Below, piece after piece: positions 1 to 6,301 of a stretch of DNA of 8,383 nucleotides (its first letter is position 1; the number at the start of each line of letters is the position of its first letter). Position numbers and translations under genes: made by a program. Source of the DNA: Candidatus Peribacteria bacterium (lineage in GTDB: Bacteria > Patescibacteriota > Gracilibacteria > Peribacterales > Peribacteraceae); assembly GCA_903854455.1 (NCBI GenBank), contig CAINWJ010000004.1, forward strand, positions 1 through 8,383, in the 5' to 3' direction. The notes below the pieces were generated by a model. The model saw only the letters and a program-made list of their open reading frames with translations. It made no database searches and was not told the origin of the DNA.

Positions 1-43
1 AGCAGAGGGTAGAGAAATAGTCATTATCTGTTCATGGTTCTTT

Positions 44-1324
44 CTATGATTTCTTTAATATGAGCGTGAACTTCGCTCCCTTCGTTCCATTGGAATTCTG
101 TAGTCCGCCGTGACCTTCCGCATGAATAGATCCTCCAAATGCTTCCATTCTCTTGTTTGCATCAGCGAGCCCGAGTCCTTTGCCATCTCCTGACGTTGTG
201 AAGCCGGGCGTAAACAATTGCTCTTCGCTTGCCTCAAATCCCGTGCCGTCGTCCTCCACGGTTATTGTGACGGTTTCCCCATCTTCCGTTGTGCTAATGG
301 ATATGTGCTCAGCTTGCCCTCTTTTCTTAGCGTTACTGATGATGTTCATGAGGAGATTGCCGACGGTGCCTTGATGAAAGGAAGCTTCTGCTTCTGGTAC
401 GTTGTTGTTTACGGTGAGGCATTTGTCGGCACCCCTACCGCAGCGAAGGAGTAATGACGGCATCGCCTCTTCAAGAAATGTTCCCATCGCCAATCGTTGC
501 GGCTTCAGTGTGTGTCCTGGAACCCAATACTCTGCCGACTCGACGGCGCGCAGAACGTTCCACATCTTCGCCCAGAGTTCCGATCGATGTTTATCGATAT
601 CTTGAAGTTGCTCCTGAACCCTTGTTCGCCAGGTGGTCAGATAATTTTTCCCTCCTAGTTTTCCCGGGAGCTGAATATCGCGTCTCAGTTGCGCTGTTTC
701 TTCTGAAGTAGTTTCAGTTGATCGGCAGTATGCCATGATTCTCGTTCGGAGATTTGGGATATCTAAGGCAGTGCAATTACCTCCAAATTGTTGAAGGAAC
801 AGGTCTGCAAATGGTGTATCATCATCTTCTCGTACGTCATCGCGGAAGCGGATCAGATCTTTCGATGCATAATCCAGTTTTTTACAGGCAACGGTTAGTT
901 CTTCATTCGGTTCTTCTTTTCCTTCGCAATATTTCTCCATCAATTTCGCGAGGTTTGTCATGAAATTGGATTTTCTCCGTGGATCGTTTACAGGTATTTC
1001 CGGTAAATCTTTTTCAAGAACTGTACTGATGGAATAACTGACAGCTGTTTGTAATCTTTCAACGAAATCTATCAAGTAGAACACATAGTTTCCCGCGTCA
1101 TGTGCAATGAGTTCTTTGAAGAATATATCTTCTTTTGAATTTGTCTCAATCATTGTTAGCAATCCCCCAATATCCTGTTGCACTGTTTCCAGTATTGCTC
1201 GGACTCCATCAATATCACTCGGATCTTGAGATTGTAATTCGCGAAGAGCAGCATCAGCCTTTGTTACCTGAGGTGAAAGTTTTTCGTAGATTTCTGCTGC
1301 CACTGTCGGTGATGCCTCTGGCAT
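44..1324 (-). CDS. Soluble GHKL / histidine-kinase-like ATPase
   Basis: A 426-residue cytosolic protein with no membrane segment and no recognised sensor domain. The C-terminal quarter is a clear HATPase_c domain: N box around residues 323-332 (NLLMNIISNA), G1 box DDGTG at 358-362, an F-box-like LFTPGFTTS at 370-378 and a G2 box GKGLGL at 381-386. These bind ATP in histidine kinases. The N-terminal helical part has a possible phosphoacceptor, His75, in the context AHDAGN, which resembles the H-D/E-x-x-N pattern of HisKA domains. The gap of about 250 residues between His75 and the N box is much longer than the usual 110-150, so either the dimerisation domain is unusual or His75 is not the acceptor. 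The start is supported by a promoter ending 6 nt upstream. The gene looks lower in GC than the central genes. ATP-binding family: confident. Two-component role: inference. Confidence 0.85.
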   Translation of the reverse strand: MPEASPTVAAEIYEKLSPQVTKADAALRELQSQDPSDIDGVRAILETVQQDIGGLLTMIETNSKEDIFFKELIAHDAGNYVFYLIDFVERLQTAVSYSISTVLEKDLPEIPVNDPRRKSNFMTNLAKLMEKYCEGKEEPNEELTVACKKLDYASKDLIRFRDDVREDDDTPFADLFLQQFGGNCTALDIPNLRTRIMAYCRSTETTSEETAQLRRDIQLPGKLGGKNYLTTWRTRVQEQLQDIDKHRSELWAKMWNVLRAVESAEYWVPGHTLKPQRLAMGTFLEEAMPSLLLRCGRGADKCLTVNNNVPEAEASFHQGTVGNLLMNIISNAKKRGQAEHISISTTEDGETVTITVEDDGTGFEASEEQLFTPGFTTSGDGKGLGLADANKRMEAFGGSIHAEGHGGLQNSNGTKGAKFTLILKKS

Positions 1325-1330
1325 AAGGAA

Positions 1331-1358
1331 TTTATACCAGAAAAAATTGATATGTCAA
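1331..1358 (-). promoter_or_regulatory. Sigma70-type promoter of the kinase gene, leaderless geometry
   Basis: Read on the minus strand, TTGACA (1358-1353, perfect consensus) is followed by a 16-nt spacer and TATAAA (1336-1331), which is preceded by TG-G, an extended -10. Only 6 nt separate the -10 from the ATG at 1324. Transcription would therefore start at or next to the A of the start codon, giving a leaderless mRNA. No Shine-Dalgarno sequence is present, which fits. Confidence 0.75.
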
Positions 1359-1384
1359 AATTCTGGTGGTGAATTTCGGAAGAT

Positions 1385-1456
1385 GAACCATTCCCCCGCA
1401 CGAACCCTCCTCCGCCCTTCGGGGCTTCGGAAGGGCAGGGAATCGTGCGCTGGTTC
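1385..1456. repeat. Long imperfect hairpin between two genes
   Basis: Four nested helices form one 72-nt stem-loop: 1385-1390 with 1451-1456 (6 bp), 1397-1403 with 1443-1449 (7 bp), 1405-1408 with 1437-1440 (4 bp) and 1414-1420 with 1430-1436 (7 bp), a total of 24 pairs. It starts 34 nt past the stop of the methyltransferase-like gene and ends 27 nt before the -35 of the kinase promoter. It could be a transcription terminator or mRNA-stabilising hairpin for the upstream gene, but no U-tract follows on either strand. A dispersed palindromic repeat is equally possible. Confidence 0.6.
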
Positions 1457-1489
1457 CATATGTGGATTTTGATTGAGAGATGTCTTTTG

Positions 1490-2188
1490 TTACCTCTGAC
1501 TACGAAGACGAGCCAGGCGATTTCCATAAATGCAGACATGCAAACCGTCGGGTTTCAGAAGTGAGGCCTGTTGTTTTTTGACAGACCTGCGAATTCTCAA
1601 TACTTCTCGTTCTAACAATTCCTGCCCTTCTTCCTTCTCACTTCCGACGTAATGGCAGGCACCACCGATGTCCACGACAACATCAGCGGTTCCTGGTACT
1701 ACCAATTGCCGCCGCATCGCATCGCCGAACGTGCATTGCAGACGGTGAATGTTTGGATCAGTGAGAAGTCGCACGTTCCTTTTCCGGAGTACTTTTAACT
1801 GCTCGCGAATCCGGTGGTTATGTTGTTTCCTGAGAGCTTCCTCAAAAAGTCCCAGTGTCACCGAAACATCAAGCGGATCAATCAGAGTGACGTCCGATTG
1901 CTCTGCCGCTCTCACTGTGAATTCATCGAGACCGCCCCCGACCGAAAAAATGGTTAGTTTCTCTTGCTTCACCATTTCGGTGAGTATGGGTGGATATTCA
2001 TCCAGATTTCTTCCGGTGACCATCATCCCCGGGATATCCTTTCGTTGCCATTTCTGGGGATACGGAATTGTGATGCACACCCCCAGCCCGCTCTGTTTCT
2101 GAGGCTTCTTTGATACGGACAAAACATAAGCGGTTTCATCTTCTCGGAAATAATCAGCCCAGTCTACAGAGCGATGCTGAATACCCAT
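1490..2188 (-). CDS. Divergent class I SAM-dependent methyltransferase-like protein
   Basis: A 232-residue protein that I do not recognise as a named family. Its C-terminal two thirds carry the spaced motifs of a class I (Rossmann) methyltransferase. A motif I-like glycine loop IFSVGGGLDE lies at residues 80-89 and an acidic motif II-like end of strand 2, TLIDP, at 101-105. A motif IV-like ADVVVDIGGACHYV spans 168-181, and the typical LLKPDGLHVCIY strand (motif VI region) spans 210-221. The glycine loop departs from the canonical GxGxG, so cofactor binding is inferred and the substrate is unknown. An upstream in-frame GTG (2212) and ATG (2206) exist, but the ATG at 2188 is preferred because a -10 TATTAT lies exactly 6 nt before it, the same geometry as the next gene. 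A hairpin follows the stop codon. An inactive Rossmann-fold protein is the main alternative. Confidence 0.6.
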   Translation of the reverse strand: MGIQHRSVDWADYFREDETAYVLSVSKKPQKQSGLGVCITIPYPQKWQRKDIPGMMVTGRNLDEYPPILTEMVKQEKLTIFSVGGGLDEFTVRAAEQSDVTLIDPLDVSVTLGLFEEALRKQHNHRIREQLKVLRKRNVRLLTDPNIHRLQCTFGDAMRRQLVVPGTADVVVDIGGACHYVGSEKEEGQELLEREVLRIRRSVKKQQASLLKPDGLHVCIYGNRLARLRSQR

Positions 2189-2194
2189 AGTAAA

Positions 2195-2222
2195 ATAATA
2201 CAACATTATCACAAAATATCAA
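2195..2222 (-). promoter_or_regulatory. Sigma70-type promoter of the methyltransferase-like gene, leaderless geometry
   Basis: On the minus strand TTGATA (2222-2217, 5 of 6 to consensus), a 16-nt spacer, TATTAT (2200-2195, 5 of 6) and 6 nt to the ATG at 2188. The layout is identical to the promoter at 1331-1358. It decides the start codon, because the two upstream in-frame starts fall inside the promoter. Confidence 0.65.
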
Positions 2223-2258
2223 ATCCGGTGTTCCGAGTTCGTTGGATTCTTTTCATTT

Positions 2259-3539
2259 TCAATCCTTCACCACCCCCTCCGTCGCTCTGCGCATCTTCTG
2301 CTCCCAGCGCACCTGTTCATAGACCTCACCGCCGGGTTTCAGCTCCTCCTCCGGGATGGGGTGACTGTCTCTGGCTGCTTCTTCTTTGATTCCATCAATC
2401 AGCTTCTTCATCTCCTCCTCGGTGAGCTCGATTTTCTTCTTCTCCACGAATTCCTGGAGCCCCATCCGCAGCGTGATCCGGTCGACGGCGATTTTCTTCA
2501 TTTCATCACCCAGATCCTTGGGTTGTTTGCCGGTCATCTTCAGCCACTGCTCCAGGCTCATCTCCTGCCGCTTCAGACGTTCCTCCAGATCATGCAGCAT
2601 CTCCCGCGTCTCGGCATCGATCAGCTCCTGCGCAAGGTCGACGGTCGTTGCGGCACGGACGGCGGTATAGAATTCCTCCTCGCGGCGCTTCATCTCATCG
2701 TTCTTGCGTTGCTTTGCGAGCATTTCCTTCACCTCGGCACGGAATCCTTCCGGCGTACGCTCGACGCCAAAGCGCGTCTTGATGAACGCCTGCGTCAGTT
2801 CGGGCAGGGTCACCGAGTTAATCACCGTTGCAGTCATTTCCACTGACACGGTTTTGCCGCGGAGTCCGTTGATATCGTGGTCTTTGCCGAAGGAGATGGT
2901 CACCGTCTTCTTGTCACCTTTCTTCATCCCAGTCGCGGCTTTGGCGATCTCGGGGAGTAGTTCCTCCGATCCGATGATCGTCTTGTAGCGGTCCACGGTC
3001 AGTTCTTCCACCGGCTTACCGTCCTTGTCCGTTGCCTTCAGTGACAGGTGAACGCTGTCGCCGTTTGCCGCCGCGCGGTCGACCGCCGCTTCGGTGATGT
3101 CGTGCTCCATCATTCTTCGGAGGACTCGGGCGATGTCCTGCTCTGTCACCTCCGTCGCGCGCTTTTTCTCCACTTTGATGCTGTCCGGTTTCTTCAGGAT
3201 CACTGTCGGCCGCTCGATGAAGAGGATGGTGACGGTCAGTGGATTCGTGGATGTCACGGATGCTGACGGCTGCATGATCGGCTTGGCTCCGCTTTTCTCC
3301 AATGCCGACCGCACCATTTGCGGTAGCAGGCGACGGACAGTCTCTTCCAAAATTCGCTCTTCACCTGCCTGTTCCCGGACGATGTTCGCCGGTGCTTTTC
3401 CTTCCCTAAATCCCTTGATGCGCACATGCTGACCGATGGCGTTCAGTGCGGCATCTTCCGCTTTCCGGCGTTCGTCTTCTGCGACCTTGACGGTTGCCTG
3501 GATGCGGCATTGTTTGAGTTTTTCAATCTGAATGTCCAT
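2259..3539 (-). CDS. tig: Trigger factor, ribosome-associated chaperone and peptidyl-prolyl isomerase
   Basis: A 426-residue protein matching the family length (about 430). It binds the ribosome beside the exit tunnel and shields nascent chains. The ribosome-binding signature is intact: GFREGKAP at residues 43-50 in the N-terminal domain. An FKBP-like PPIase domain follows (about 155-245, beginning NGDSVHLSLKA). Then come the LPELTQAFIKTRFGVE segment, which is highly typical of the family, and a charged helical C-terminal domain to the end. No Shine-Dalgarno sequence precedes the ATG; the 20 nt upstream are pyrimidine-rich on the mRNA strand. It lies 132 nt after secF on the same strand, separated by a repeat cluster, so co-transcription is possible but not shown. 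The stop codon lies within a GATTGAAAATGAAAA sequence resembling the heptamer repeats found elsewhere in the window. Confidence 0.96.
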   Translation of the reverse strand: MDIQIEKLKQCRIQATVKVAEDERRKAEDAALNAIGQHVRIKGFREGKAPANIVREQAGEERILEETVRRLLPQMVRSALEKSGAKPIMQPSASVTSTNPLTVTILFIERPTVILKKPDSIKVEKKRATEVTEQDIARVLRRMMEHDITEAAVDRAAANGDSVHLSLKATDKDGKPVEELTVDRYKTIIGSEELLPEIAKAATGMKKGDKKTVTISFGKDHDINGLRGKTVSVEMTATVINSVTLPELTQAFIKTRFGVERTPEGFRAEVKEMLAKQRKNDEMKRREEEFYTAVRAATTVDLAQELIDAETREMLHDLEERLKRQEMSLEQWLKMTGKQPKDLGDEMKKIAVDRITLRMGLQEFVEKKKIELTEEEMKKLIDGIKEEAARDSHPIPEEELKPGGEVYEQVRWEQKMRRATEGVVKD

Positions 3540-3574
3540 AGGCAGGAGGGTAGAAAGAGTGCTGAAGAGGAAAG

Positions 3575-3659
3575 GGGACTGGAGTACTAGGGATTGGAAT
3601 ACTGGGGCTTTGGAACGATTGTCCTTTCCTAATATTCTAATCCCTACTATTCCAATCTC
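3575..3659. repeat. Degenerate 15-nt tandem units in inverted arrangement
   Basis: Between secF and tig, the plus strand reads units GGGACTGGAGTACTA (3575-3589), GGGATTGGAATACTG (3590-3604) and a decayed GGGCTTTGGAACGATT (3605-3620). The opposite strand reads GGGATTAGAATATTA (3644-3630) and GAGATTGGAATAGTA (3659-3645). The two sets face each other, so 3592-3601 pairs perfectly with 3648-3657. The transcript could fold into a weak hairpin. No coding content is seen in the 132-nt interval. Confidence 0.65.
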
Positions 3660-3671
3660 TTTTATTTTCTT

Positions 3672-4565
3672 CTATTTCTCCCTCTTGTTCCAATACACCA
3701 GCAGCGGTGTCGCAACGAAGATCGACGAGTAGGTTCCGAGGACGATACCGATGATCAATGTGAGGACGAACCACTGGATGCTCTGGCTCCCGAGGAAGAA
3801 GAGTGACGCTAACATAATGAGGGTGGAGCCGCTGGTGTAGCACGAGCGCTTCCAGACCTGGTTGACCGAGGCATTCGCCACTTCCGCGAACGTCTGGTTT
3901 CGTTCCTGCAGGAACAGGTTGTCACGGATGCGGTCGAAGACGATGATCGTGTCATTGACCGAGTAGCCGAGGATCGTCAGAAGGGCGGTGATGAAGAGCG
4001 TATCGACCTCGAAGCTGGCATAGCGACTGAAGATCACGAAGATACCCACGGTTACCATGATGTCGTGGACCAGTGTCCCGACCGCGATAATGCCGAATTT
4101 CCAGGGACTGTAGCGTCGCGGGATCTTTCGGAAGGAGAAGGCGAGGTAGAGGATGATGCCGAGACACGCGGCGAGGATGGCCTGACCTGCCCGCCACTTG
4201 AGTGTCTCACCGACCGTGGGACCGATGGTGGTGTACTGGACTTCATTGACGGGTCCGAGAGCGGTCGTCAGGTCTTTGATGAGCGCGCGGTGCGTCTCAT
4301 CGCTGATGCCTTTGATCCTCACGAGGAAGTTTCCGTTCTGCATTTTGTTGACCGTCGGATTCAGCTCTTCTCCCTTAAATGTCTTGAAAGCCGCTACGAC
4401 GTCGCTTGCTACCTTCTCTGTATTACCGAGCTTCAGTTCCATGCGCGTGCCACCGGTGAACTCGATGGAGAGCCGCGGACCGGGCACGAACACGAGCACG
4501 ATGCTGATCACTGTCAGGATCGCGGAGAGCAGAAAGAAGTACTTGGCTGGTTTGAGGAAATCCAT
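3672..4565 (-). CDS. secF: Protein-export membrane protein SecF
   Basis: A 297-residue inner-membrane protein, the usual SecF length, which works with SecD to drive proton-motive-force-dependent late steps of SecYEG translocation. Hydrophobic segments lie at about 10-27, 127-145, 158-179, 186-211, 246-260 and 264-290, giving the six-helix RND-like topology with a periplasmic loop after helix 1 (EFTGGTRM at 35-42). Family signatures are GTLVHDIMVTVG at 163-174 and ILGYSVNDTIIVFDRIRDN at 198-216, the latter nearly identical to the classic SecF helix 4 motif. The frame is open up to 4712, but the extra 49 residues are proline- and serine-rich, derive from repeat DNA and are not SecF-like, so the ATG at 4565 is chosen. 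No Shine-Dalgarno sequence is present. secD is not adjacent: the preceding gene is an unrelated membrane protein. Confidence 0.95.
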   Translation of the reverse strand: MDFLKPAKYFFLLSAILTVISIVLVFVPGPRLSIEFTGGTRMELKLGNTEKVASDVVAAFKTFKGEELNPTVNKMQNGNFLVRIKGISDETHRALIKDLTTALGPVNEVQYTTIGPTVGETLKWRAGQAILAACLGIILYLAFSFRKIPRRYSPWKFGIIAVGTLVHDIMVTVGIFVIFSRYASFEVDTLFITALLTILGYSVNDTIIVFDRIRDNLFLQERNQTFAEVANASVNQVWKRSCYTSGSTLIMLASLFFLGSQSIQWFVLTLIIGIVLGTYSSIFVATPLLVYWNKREK

Positions 4566-4602
4566 AGTGACGGCAGAGTAGCGGGAGGGAAGGGGATTTG
4601 CC

Positions 4603-4634
4603 AGAGGATGAGAGGATGAGAAGATGAGAGGAAA
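4603..4634. repeat. 8-nt tandem repeat upstream of secF
   Basis: AGAGGATG (4603-4610), AGAGGATG (4611-4618), AGAAGATG (4619-4626) and a partial AGAGGAAA (4627-4634), continuing into an almost pure purine run to about 4651. On the secF mRNA strand this becomes a polypyrimidine tract starting about 40 nt before the start codon. Function unknown. Confidence 0.7.
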
Positions 4635-4666
4635 GAGAGGAGGAGAGGAAGCAGGCTTTATCATGA

Positions 4667-4770
4667 TGAGCTCTTCGGCAAAGCTCAGGCTAAACTTCGT
4701 CGAACTTGTCATGGTGAGCGTAGTCGAACCATGACAGGAGTATCACCCTTCGACTGCGCTCAGGGTGACA
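4667..4770. repeat. Cluster of TTCGAC/GCTCA palindromic repeats
   Basis: There are three hairpins in tandem. 4707-4715 pairs perfectly with 4728-4736 (9 bp) around the 12-nt loop GAGCGTAGTCGA. 4741-4749 pairs with 4762-4770 (8 of 9) around TCGACTGCGCTC, which is the reverse complement of the first loop with one change. A shorter one at 4667-4672/4682-4687 encloses CTTCGGCA. The loops are conserved while the arms differ and still pair, as in dispersed REP-like elements. Similar TTCGACTACGCTCAGG sequences recur in many environmental bacterial genomes; this is recollection, not a search. With the tandem repeat next to it, this fills the 232-nt gap between the 4798-6207 gene and secF. Confidence 0.75.
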
Positions 4771-4797
4771 ATGTTTTAATTTCAAGTGGTTTGTTGG

Positions 4798-6207
4798 TCA
4801 TTGAGCATTTTTCCATGCCCACCCCACTGCCACACTTCCAGGAGTGGTTCGAATGTTCCATCGGATGATTCCATTGTGGTCTGCCCGAAGCAGCGGATTC
4901 GTTAGTAGGTCGTTCAAAATCGGGAATTCTCGTTGCATGAATATTCGTGCTTCGCGGATGTTCATGATGCCGCTGTCGGTTCGTACCATTTGCGCTCGTG
5001 CTTTGGCATTCGCAATGTACTGAGAGATCCACGATCGGTCGTTGCTCAGCACGTACGCTTTCTCCCGCTCAGCCATGAACAGAGGAGCGTCAGAAGCCTC
5101 TCCGATCGTCCGGATGGACCATCCATCGTCGGTTTTTTCGATGGGAGTAGTTGCCCCCATACTGACATCGATTCGGCGATCACCGCGCATGAGCGGGAGC
5201 GATCGGATGACTCCGGGTGTAGCCGATGCCACCATCCCCGCAACCCATTTATTCAGGATGGCGGTTGTCCGCGCATGACCTGCGAAGAGGAAAGGGCGAA
5301 TGCCGGAACTGATCGTGCCGATACGCAGTTCAACAGGCGCAGACAGCAGATCGGTTCCGATGGCATCGATATCCCTCCGTGCGGTGAGCTTCTGTAGCTT
5401 CATCGCGGCTATGCCCCGTAGTCCTTCCGCGAAGGCGGGATCTGTCCTCATGAGGGCTTCATTGAATGCGCCAAGCACCTCATGCGGATTTGTGATGTGC
5501 AGATCGAGCACAATTCCTGATGCCGTTCCTGCGGTATCGCGCTCATCCATGAACGCCGATGTCCGACTATTGAGCGGTGACCAGGGCTTCAGCCACAGTG
5601 TCCCCGCCGTTTCATGCGCTTCAGTCTTGGTCCATGTGAGCAGGGCATCGGAGAACGGTTGAACGATGGCGTGGAGGATCGGTTGTTCCGGGAGATGGAA
5701 GAGAGTGGGCGCATGCTTGAGCTGCATGTACATCAAGGATGTTCCGCTTTCAGTCATTGCAGGCGCATGGAGCCGGAAGAATGATGAGGATGTCAGTGCA
5801 GGGGAATCTTTGCTTGGCTTTCGGATACCGTCCTCCACAGTACCTACGATTTGAATCGATGCATCAGGATCATTTGCTGTTGCTCGCGTCTCCATCTTCC
5901 AGGGCAGAATGTCTCCTGTTCCTGTTTCATGGATTGCAATCTCGAATCCATGTAATAAGGAGAACTGATTGATGGTCGTAGGGAATGCTATGGCGGATCC
6001 CAGGATCTCCGAGATGGGTGCGAGGCTATTCGTGCGCATGAAGAAGATGGTGCTCCTGCCTGCCACTCTCGTCGCGAGCGATGAGGACGTTACCTCCGGT
6101 TGCATCAGGAAGAGTCCGATGACAATCGAAAGGATTACCGTCGCCAGTGCTCCTATGCCGGCGATGACCGTTGCCCTGAGGAAGCGGGGAGTGTTGGGAA
6201 CGTCCAT
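4798..6207 (-). CDS. Hypothetical protein with one N-terminal membrane anchor
   Basis: A 469-residue protein not recognised as a known family. Residues 12-35 are strongly hydrophobic (VIAGIGALATVILSIVIGLFL within them) and follow a short basic N-terminus. The likely topology is a signal anchor with about 430 residues outside the cytoplasm. The body is a mixed alpha/beta composition with no cysteine pairs, no catalytic motif that I can identify and no obvious repeats. Layouts of this kind, with a single anchor and a large unnamed ectodomain, are common among DUF3352-like envelope proteins, but no specific similarity is claimed. The start is supported by an extended -10 element ending 6 nt upstream. 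It lies 232 nt upstream of secF on the same strand, but repeat DNA between them argues against tight coupling. Confidence 0.85.
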   Translation of the reverse strand: MDVPNTPRFLRATVIAGIGALATVILSIVIGLFLMQPEVTSSSLATRVAGRSTIFFMRTNSLAPISEILGSAIAFPTTINQFSLLHGFEIAIHETGTGDILPWKMETRATANDPDASIQIVGTVEDGIRKPSKDSPALTSSSFFRLHAPAMTESGTSLMYMQLKHAPTLFHLPEQPILHAIVQPFSDALLTWTKTEAHETAGTLWLKPWSPLNSRTSAFMDERDTAGTASGIVLDLHITNPHEVLGAFNEALMRTDPAFAEGLRGIAAMKLQKLTARRDIDAIGTDLLSAPVELRIGTISSGIRPFLFAGHARTTAILNKWVAGMVASATPGVIRSLPLMRGDRRIDVSMGATTPIEKTDDGWSIRTIGEASDAPLFMAEREKAYVLSNDRSWISQYIANAKARAQMVRTDSGIMNIREARIFMQREFPILNDLLTNPLLRADHNGIIRWNIRTTPGSVAVGWAWKNAQ

Positions 6208-6213
6208 ACGCGC

Positions 6214-6222
6214 ATGATACCA
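6214..6222 (-). promoter_or_regulatory. Extended -10 promoter element, leaderless geometry
   Basis: On the minus strand TGGTATCAT (6222-6214) is an extended -10 (TGN followed by TATCAT, 5 of 6). It lies 6 nt before the ATG at 6207, the spacing seen at 1331-1358 and 2195-2222. No good -35 was found, which an extended -10 can tolerate. Confidence 0.5.
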
Positions 6223-6301
6223 GTGCTATTGATGCGAGAGTCGAAAATTGAAATGACATATTTACCTAATAAATCAATCTAATTACCTTGCGTAAAAACT
6301 T

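Noticed and set aside
1332..1391. 19-codon upstream ORF on the minus strand before the kinase gene, with an AGGAGG sequence in the hairpin
   Set aside because: The strong TTGACA/TATAAA promoter lies inside it, so the main kinase transcript would not include it. The AGGAGG is 14 nt from the ATG and buried in a stem.
2189..2212. Longer methyltransferase-like start at GTG 2212 or ATG 2206
   Set aside because: These codons overlap the -10/-35 promoter elements, and the extra residues (MIMLYYFT) add no conserved feature.
4065..4619. 184-codon plus-strand ORF
   Set aside because: It lies antisense to secF, has an acidic His/Asp-rich composition typical of shadow frames, and has no promoter or Shine-Dalgarno sequence.
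4566..4712. N-terminal extension of SecF by 49 residues to an ATG at 4712
   Set aside because: The extension is encoded by palindromic and tandem repeat DNA, is low-complexity, and precedes the typical SecF N-terminus MDFLKPAKYFFLL.
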